From: JAEUMD01 sp964559355
GTDB lineage: Bacteria > Pseudomonadota > Alphaproteobacteria > Rhizobiales > Hyphomicrobiaceae
Assembly (NCBI GenBank): GCA_964559355.1
Contig: CAZLHQ010000110.1
Span: 1-10,763 of the forward strand
Length of the DNA: 10,763 bases
Direction of reading: 5' to 3'
Shown here: positions 6,402-10,763 of the stretch, piece after piece
How the letters are laid out: every line of letters starts with the position of its first letter
Numbering within the stretch: position 1 is the stretch's first letter
The notes under the pieces: model-generated
The model's input: the letters and a program-made list of their open reading frames with translations, nothing else
Databases searched by the model: none
Told to the model about the DNA's origin: nothing
Translations under genes and position numbers: made by a program

Positions 6402-6738
6402 TTTCGTCGAGACCCGACTTCGTCAAGGCCCCGACCTCTTCAACCCCTTCAACGCCCCGATCTCACCAATGCCACGCCACCAGGCCTCCCGCACGCTGAG
6501 CGCGGGCGCCTCGCGCAACACCCTGATTTCGGCCATTATGCCATTCGAGCGGCCTTATAGGCCATAGATTGGCGCGATGCCAGCTATCCACAAGGCGGCT
6601 GCGGCGAGGACACCGCCCGGTTGCCGAGGCCACTCTCTACACGGCAGCGTGAATTACACGCATTGTGCTGACGCACCCCTTTCCGAAAGGCCGGTTTTTC
6701 GCTGACAGCCGCCACTGGCCTGTGGCAGCTTCGCTCCC
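6402..6738. promoter_or_regulatory. Divergent intergenic region between aroG and the YbdK-type ligase gene
   Basis: This 337-base stretch must hold both promoters. From left to right it contains 16-base direct repeats (6421-6436 and 6447-6462, 13 of 16 identical), the Trp-Trp upstream ORF on the minus strand, a CATAAT hexamer on the minus strand (6535-6540) that could serve as -10 for aroG, a palindrome GGCCT-TAT-AGGCC (6551-6563), a palindrome GCGTG-AATTA-CACGC (6647-6661) and a short stem CCTTT-CCG-AAAGG (6678-6690) followed by CCGG and TTTTT. The palindromes could be operators, but I recognise none. No convincing -35/-10 pair was found for the plus-strand gene. Confidence 0.45.
6423..6536 (-). 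other. Possible 37-codon upstream ORF with tandem Trp codons in the aroG leader
   Basis: An ATG at 6534-6536 (minus strand) opens 37 codons ending in TGA at 6423-6425. It starts MAEIRVLREAP and has two adjacent Trp codons (TGG TGG) within EAWWRG at about codons 19-20. Tandem Trp codons are the signature of Trp attenuation leader peptides, and aroG controls flow towards Trp. Against it: no Shine-Dalgarno, unusually long for a leader, and no GC-rich hairpin plus T-run between it and aroG. A CATAAT at 6535-6540 could instead be a -10 box, which would place this ATG upstream of the transcript start. Confidence 0.2.
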
Positions 6739-7872
6739 ATGCCGAGCAACTCCCAATCGTTTACCTTTGGCATCGAAGAGGAATACCACCTCGTCGATCT
6801 TGCCACGCGCGATCTGACCGCCGCGCCTGCCGAGTTGATGGCAGCCTGCGAGGCCGAGCTTGGCCGGCAGGTCGCGCCCGAGTTCTTCCGTAGTCAGATC
6901 GAGATCGGCACCAGGGTTTGCACCACCATTGACCAGGCGCGCTCAGAGTTGACCCGGCTGCGCGCCACCATTGCCCGCCACGCCCGCACCTTCGGCCTTG
7001 CCCCGATCGCCGCTTCGACTCACCCGTTCGCGCGCAAGACGACGCTCGAGACCACGCCAAAGGCGCGCTATCAAGCACTGGCCAATGATTTCGGCGGCAT
7101 CGGCAGGCGGCTGTCGATCTGCGGCATGCACGTCCACGTCGGTATCGAAGACCCCGATGACCGCATCGACGTCATGAACCAGATCCGGTACTTCCTGCCG
7201 CATCTATTGATGCTGTCGACGTCCTCGCCGTTCTGGGAGGGCGAAGACACGCGGCTCAAATGCTACCGCCTGTCCATTTTCCACGAACTGCCGCGTACCG
7301 GCCTGCCGCAGCGCTTCGAGAGCTTTGCCGAGTATCAACGCACCATCGACGTGCTGGTGCGTGCCGGCGTCATAGAGGATGCCACCAAGGTGTGGTGGGA
7401 CCTGCGCCCATCGGCGCGCTTTCCCACGCTCGAGATGCGCGTCACCGATGTCTGTCCGCTGGTCGAGGATGCGCTGACGATTGCCGCGCTCTATGTCTCG
7501 GTTGCACGCATGCTGCTGCGCCTGAAGAGCCGCAACCAGCGCTGGCGCAGCTATCCCGCCTTCCTGATCGAGGAGAACCGCTGGCGCGCGCAGCGCTATG
7601 GCGTCGATCAAACCCTGTTCGACTTCGGCAAAGGCACGCTGGTGCCGTTCTGCGAGCTGATCGAGGAACTGATCGGACTGGTCGCCGAGGATGCCGACGC
7701 GCTCGGCTGCAGCGTACAGGTGGCGCGGGCACGCGATATTGCTGCTCGTGGCACCAGCGCCGACCGACAAATCACAATGCTTGAAGCAGCCCTCGGCAAA
7801 GGGCTAGACCGCGAGGAGGCGATGCGGTCGGTCGTCGACATGCTCATCGCCGAGACGGTCGCTGGCTGCTGA
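6739..7872 (+). CDS. YbdK-type carboxylate-amine ligase (GCS2 / glutamate-cysteine ligase type 2 family)
   Basis: ATP-dependent carboxylate-amine ligase of the GCS2 family, 377 residues, near the usual length of YbdK (about 370). E. coli YbdK shows only weak glutamate-cysteine ligase activity, so the natural substrate is unknown. Motifs are FTFGIEEEYHLVD (8-20, Mg-ATP site acidic cluster), EFFRSQIEIGT (48-58), ICGMHVHVGIEDPDDR (127-142), WWDLRPSARFPTLEMRVTDVCP in the middle (substrate and ATP residues) and ENRWRAQRYG. There is no signal peptide. The ATG at 6739 is followed at once by the conserved N-terminus; no good Shine-Dalgarno precedes it, and no other in-frame start fits. It is divergent from aroG and convergent with yceI (46 bases between stops), so it is probably a single-gene unit. 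Glutathione reductase lies about 1.6 kb downstream, which is suggestive but not proof of a link to thiol metabolism. Confidence 0.92.
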   Translation: MPSNSQSFTFGIEEEYHLVDLATRDLTAAPAELMAACEAELGRQVAPEFFRSQIEIGTRVCTTIDQARSELTRLRATIARHARTFGLAPIAASTHPFARKTTLETTPKARYQALANDFGGIGRRLSICGMHVHVGIEDPDDRIDVMNQIRYFLPHLLMLSTSSPFWEGEDTRLKCYRLSIFHELPRTGLPQRFESFAEYQRTIDVLVRAGVIEDATKVWWDLRPSARFPTLEMRVTDVCPLVEDALTIAALYVSVARMLLRLKSRNQRWRSYPAFLIEENRWRAQRYGVDQTLFDFGKGTLVPFCELIEELIGLVAEDADALGCSVQVARARDIAARGTSADRQITMLEAALGKGLDREEAMRSVVDMLIAETVAGC

Positions 7873-7918
7873 TACGGCCGGCTTTCCCCCACCCGCAATG
7901 ACGGGCGAATGGACACGA

Positions 7919-8566
7919 CTATTTTCGATGCAGCTCTGCCTCGATGGTGATGCGGATCTCGTCGGATACCAGCGGGGCGGAGCGCGTGATGCCGAAATCA
8001 CTCCGCAGAATCTGCGTTCGCCCCGAAAAGCCAGACGCATAGACACCAGCATAGACCGGGTTGATTTTCGATAACGGATGCTCGCCACTGAAGTTCCACA
8101 CAACCGACAGCACGACCGGGCGGGTTACGCCATTGAAGGTCAAGTCGCCGGCAATCGTCGCCGTGCGCGCTGTCGACATCACCACCTCGGTGCTCTTGAA
8201 CGCGATCTCCGGATGGCGTTCGACATCGAGATAATCTGGGGTCTTCAGCAAGACATCGTCGAGCGCGGGAACGCCGGTCGTCAGGCTCTTCAAGGGCAAG
8301 CGCACTTCAACCTGGCTTGCTTCCGGCTTTTCCGCATCGAACACGACGCTGCCCGCCACATCGAGAAAGCGGCCGGACTGGCGTGACAGCCCCAGGTGAT
8401 CCCAACTGAAGCGCACCTCGGTATGCGCCTTGTCGAATGCATAGGCTTCGGGAGCCGCCATCACTGGCGTCGCGCCAAAGCCGCCGGCAAGTCCTGCGAC
8501 CGCCAGCATGGCTGCCGCAACTCTCGCCGCAATCGCGCAGGCGGCCATACGTGCAGCAAGGCTCAT
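7919..8566 (-). CDS. YceI-family periplasmic polyisoprenoid-binding protein
   Basis: Secreted lipocalin-like protein of the YceI family, whose members bind long isoprenoid chains (such as quinone-like lipids) in a beta-barrel in the periplasm. The 215 residues start with a signal peptide: Arg at positions 6 and 16, a hydrophobic core AAAMLAVAGLAGGFG, then a cleavage site around ATPVMA-APE (residue 37 or 38). The mature part has AFDKAHTEVRFSWDHLGLS at its N-terminus, the mid section LKTPDYLDVERHPEIAFKST, then IAGDLTFNGVTRPVVL and the final FGITRSAPLVSDEIRITIEAE, all typical of YceI. The ATG at 8564-8566 has a strong GAGGAG 7 bases upstream and gives a proper signal peptide; an upstream GTG/ATG extension of 29 residues does not. 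It is last of a run gor, SDR, yceI on the minus strand, 97 bases after the SDR. Confidence 0.93.
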   Translation of the reverse strand: MSLAARMAACAIAARVAAAMLAVAGLAGGFGATPVMAAPEAYAFDKAHTEVRFSWDHLGLSRQSGRFLDVAGSVVFDAEKPEASQVEVRLPLKSLTTGVPALDDVLLKTPDYLDVERHPEIAFKSTEVVMSTARTATIAGDLTFNGVTRPVVLSVVWNFSGEHPLSKINPVYAGVYASGFSGRTQILRSDFGITRSAPLVSDEIRITIEAELHRK

Positions 8567-8573
8567 GGCGATT

Positions 8574-8579
8574 CTCCTC
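8574..8579 (-). promoter_or_regulatory. Strong Shine-Dalgarno GAGGAG of the yceI gene
   Basis: Read on the minus strand, GAGGAG is followed by 7 bases and then the ATG at 8564-8566. It fixes the start used here and excludes the 29-residue longer reading. Confidence 0.75.
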
Positions 8580-8663
8580 ACCTTTCGTCCCACAACAGGC
8601 AATTTCGAACTGCCGCAATAATGGCGTTGCGTGTCATGAACAAGGCCATGCATGCGTTAGAGC

Positions 8664-9419
8664 TCACAATCCCGCCGCCATGCCGCCGTCTACCATCAGC
8701 TCGGATCCCGTCACGAATGTGCTGTCGTCACTGGCGAAGAACAACGCAGCGCGCGCGATATCCTCACCCGTACCGAAGCGACGCATCGGCGTCTGGTCGA
8801 TCAGAGCCTTGCGGATCGCAGGATTACGCAATACTCGCTCGGTCAAGGCTGTTTCGACGAAGCCCGGCGACACCGTGTTGACGCGGATGCCGAACGGTGC
8901 GTACTCGACCGCCAGCGCGCGCGTCAGCGCTGCAACCGCGCCCTTGGTCGCCGAATATGCCGCGAGCTGGCGCAAGCCGCGATGCCCCATGATCGAGGCC
9001 ACGTTGACGAGCGAACCCGCGCCCGAGGCCTTGAGCAGATTGAAGGCGTCACGCGCAATGCGGACGACGGCATCGAGGTTGACCTCACGCAATCGTACCC
9101 ATTCCTCATCCGTCAGGTGGCGAAAGTCGGCGCGCACGTTGATGCCGGCATTGTTGACGACGATATCGGCCTTGCCATGCCGCGTCTCGAGCGTGCGCAT
9201 CAACGACGTCACGTCCTGCCCGCGCGTCACATCGACTGCCAACGCCGTGGCCGTCAGCCCTCGAGCGGTCATCGCGCTTGCCGCAGTTTCGGCCGCCGCG
9301 CCGTCGACGTCGGCGATATAGACGTGCGCACCCTCGTCCGCAAATAACCGCGCAATCGACAGGCCAATGCCGCCGCCCGAGCCTGTGACCACCGCGATTT
9401 TTCCAGCAAGTCTAGACAT
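8664..9419 (-). CDS. SDR-family NAD(P)-dependent oxidoreductase (classical type)
   Basis: Classical short-chain dehydrogenase/reductase of 251 residues with one Rossmann fold; it oxidises an alcohol or reduces a ketone or similar group, substrate unknown. Seen are TGSGGGIG (12-19, cofactor loop), an Asp at the end of beta2 (IADVDG, 35-40) that usually favours NAD(H), DV (63-64), NNAG (89-92), catalytic Asn114, Ser142, Tyr155 and Lys159 (YSATK), and the C-terminal SPGFVET and VTGSELMVDGG. All four catalytic residues are present. The ATG at 9417-9419 gives the standard N-terminus; GGGG lies 9 bases upstream. It resembles glucose 1-dehydrogenase/3-oxoacyl-ACP-reductase-like SDRs, but neither can be assigned. 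Located 93 bases after gor and 97 bases before yceI, so it may be co-transcribed with them. Confidence 0.93.
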   Translation of the reverse strand: MSRLAGKIAVVTGSGGGIGLSIARLFADEGAHVYIADVDGAAAETAASAMTARGLTATALAVDVTRGQDVTSLMRTLETRHGKADIVVNNAGINVRADFRHLTDEEWVRLREVNLDAVVRIARDAFNLLKASGAGSLVNVASIMGHRGLRQLAAYSATKGAVAALTRALAVEYAPFGIRVNTVSPGFVETALTERVLRNPAIRKALIDQTPMRRFGTGEDIARAALFFASDDSTFVTGSELMVDGGMAAGL

Positions 9420-9512
9420 CTCTCAATGCCCCGGAGTGGTTGTTTTCGCGCGTTTGCGGCCGTTGTTGTCACCGCGCCGTTAAAGCCGAACTGGCGACCA
9501 ACTTCAACATCA

Positions 9513-10763
9513 CTATTGGACGGCATTTGCCGGCTTGGGGCGCGGCGTGCGCATGGTGACGAGTTCCTCGGCCGCACTGGGATGCAGCGCCATGGTGCGA
9601 TCGAAATCCGATTTTTTCGCTCCCATGCGCATGGCGACCGCGGCCATCTGCACCATCTCGGCAGCATCGTCTCCCAGCACATGACACCCGACGACGCGCT
9701 GGCTTTGCGCATCGACGATCAGCTTCATCAAGGTGCGCTCGTCGCGGCCGGCAAGGGTGGCGCGCATCGGCCGGAAGCGGGCGATATATACGTCGAGCCC
9801 CTTGCAGCGCTCGGCCGCCAGATGCTCGGGCAAGCCGACGGTACCGACCTCCGGCGTCGTGAACACTGCTGTCGGCACCATCTCGTAATCGATGTCGCGC
9901 GTCATGCCGGCAAACTCGCGATCGGCAAACGCATGACCGTCGCGAATGGCGACAGGCGTCAATTGCGGTTTGTCGGTGACATCGCCGACCGCGAAAATCG
10001 ATGGCACGCTGGAGCGGAACTCGTCATCGACCACGACATGGCCATTCCAGCCAGTGGCAATCCCGTGTTCCGCGAGCCCTAGCCCCTTGACGTTGGGCGC
10101 GCGCCCCGTCGCCATCATAACGTGAGTGGCCTTGAGCCTTTCACCATGATCGAGGTGAGCGATGCGTCCTGTCGCAGACTTTTCCACGCGCACGATATTG
10201 CGGTTCGTGACAATGGTGATGCCGCGCTTAGCATAAGCCTCGCTCAAGGCATCGCGCACGTCCTCATCGAAGCCGCGCAACACCTTCTCACCGCGATAAA
10301 CGACCGTGGTGCGGGCGCCGAGCCCGGCAAAGATGCCGGCGAATTCAAGCGCGATGTAGCCGCCGCCGGCGATGACAATGCTTTCGGGCAGGCGCTCGAG
10401 ATGAAACGCCTCATTCGACGTGATGGTGTGCTCGTGTCCCGCCAGCCGCGTGTCGACGAAGGGTGCGCCGCCGGTGGCGATCAGGATGCGTTGTGCGCCA
10501 ACCTCTCGGCCCGAGCCCGGCAAGCGAACGCGATTGGGCCCCGCGATCTCGGCCCGCTCGGAGAACAGAGTAACCCCGGCATTCTGCAGAGTGTTGCGAT
10601 AGAGTCCTTCGAGCCGCGCAATCTCGCGATCCTTGGCGGCAATCAACGCCCCCCAATCGAACTGCGGCGATTCAAGAGACCAGCCGAAGCCCGCAGCATC
10701 GGCAAAATCGTCGGCAAAGCGGCTGGCATAGACGAGGAGCTTCTTGGGCACGCAGCCGCGGAT
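9513..10763 (-). CDS. gor: Glutathione-disulfide reductase, N-terminus cut by window edge
   Basis: FAD enzyme that reduces glutathione disulfide with NADPH, keeping the cytoplasmic thiol pool reduced. 416 residues of about 460 are present. The frame is open to the edge, and its first residues read IRGCVPKKLL, so the second Cys of the redox disulfide is visible while the first lies just outside. Then come the Thr-Gly-containing RILIATGGAPF segment, the NADPH site VIAGGGYIALEFAG followed by VVYRGEKVLRGFDEDVR with the Arg residues that favour NADPH, SIFAVGDVTDK (second FAD motif), and the interface catalytic HPSAAEEL near the C-terminus. The GCVPKK segment and the C-terminal end TMRTPRPK favour glutathione reductase over lipoamide dehydrogenase. 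The annotated start of a shorter reading (GTG within the disulfide loop) is clearly not real. Probably first of a gor, SDR, yceI series. Confidence 0.95.
   Translation of the reverse strand: MRGCVPKKLLVYASRFADDFADAAGFGWSLESPQFDWGALIAAKDREIARLEGLYRNTLQNAGVTLFSERAEIAGPNRVRLPGSGREVGAQRILIATGGAPFVDTRLAGHEHTITSNEAFHLERLPESIVIAGGGYIALEFAGIFAGLGARTTVVYRGEKVLRGFDEDVRDALSEAYAKRGITIVTNRNIVRVEKSATGRIAHLDHGERLKATHVMMATGRAPNVKGLGLAEHGIATGWNGHVVVDDEFRSSVPSIFAVGDVTDKPQLTPVAIRDGHAFADREFAGMTRDIDYEMVPTAVFTTPEVGTVGLPEHLAAERCKGLDVYIARFRPMRATLAGRDERTLMKLIVDAQSQRVVGCHVLGDDAAEMVQMAAVAMRMGAKKSDFDRTMALHPSAAEELVTMRTPRPKPANAVQ

Noticed and set aside
5616..6560. Long open frame (about 314 codons) antisense to aroG
   Set aside because: It lies opposite a well-conserved gene and has the low-complexity Arg/Ala-rich composition expected of a GC-rich shadow frame. 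The same holds for the frames at 4142-5065 and 3332-4090 opposite nadE.
6584..6592. CTATCCACA, one base from a DnaA box
   Set aside because: A single imperfect copy with no cluster, no AT-rich unwinding region and no dnaA or dnaN nearby; chance is sufficient.
6678..6699. CCTTT-CCG-AAAGG stem followed by CCGG and five Ts, resembling a terminator ahead of the YbdK-type gene
   Set aside because: The stem is short and AT-rich, separated from the T-run, and no transcript reading into it from the left on the plus strand is known. Kept only as a note in the intergenic description.
7873..7918. CCCG-CAATGA-CGGG between the convergent YbdK-type and yceI genes
   Set aside because: Only four base pairs and no T-run on either side, so too weak to call a bidirectional terminator.
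8567..8653. 29-residue N-terminal extension of the YceI protein
   Set aside because: It would put the signal peptide inside the protein and ignores the strong GAGGAG directly in front of the shorter start.

Overview
This window is GC-rich chromosomal DNA with a housekeeping character. The gene content and motif variants point to an alphaproteobacterium, possibly of the Hyphomicrobiales. The clues are a class II DAHP synthase, a glutathione reductase with an IRGCVPKK active-site segment, a GltX with an ALSKR loop translationally coupled behind a glutamine-dependent NadE, and an AldB-type aldehyde dehydrogenase followed by a DUF779 protein. The lineage call is inference from gene content, not a database result.

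Layout. Plus strand, 1-1111: the 3' part of an AldB/ExaC-type aldehyde dehydrogenase (cut by the window edge at its catalytic cysteine), a short intergenic stem-loop repeat, then a DUF779 protein. Minus strand, 1250-1459: a small stand-alone molybdate-binding TOBE protein (molbindin/Mop type) with a forced TTG start. The lower-GC stretch 1460-1748 has no credible gene and carries two stem-loop-forming inverted repeats; the second runs into the stop codon of gltX. Minus strand, 1749-6386: aroG (class II DAHP synthase), then nadE, then gltX, with nadE and gltX overlapping by one base (TGATG). The 352-bp gap 6387-6738 is a divergent regulatory region between aroG (leftwards) and a YbdK-type carboxylate-amine ligase (rightwards, 6739-7872). 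Minus strand, 7919-10763: gor (glutathione reductase, N-terminus cut by the right window edge), an SDR oxidoreductase and a periplasmic YceI-family protein, all in one direction with gaps of about 93-97 bp.

How the genes relate: nadE makes NAD+ and releases glutamate from glutamine, and gltX charges glutamate onto tRNA. aroG commits carbon to aromatic amino acids. gor and the YbdK-type ligase both touch glutathione or glutathione-like chemistry, though the ligase's physiological substrate is not known. The ALDH and DUF779 pair is a recurrent neighbourhood for aldehyde oxidation.

I found no transposase, phage gene, CRISPR array, tRNA or rRNA and no clear new defence or mobile system. The most interesting leads are modest: the double inverted repeat overlapping the end of gltX, a short upstream ORF with tandem Trp codons ahead of aroG, and the uncharacterised DUF779 and YbdK-type proteins.
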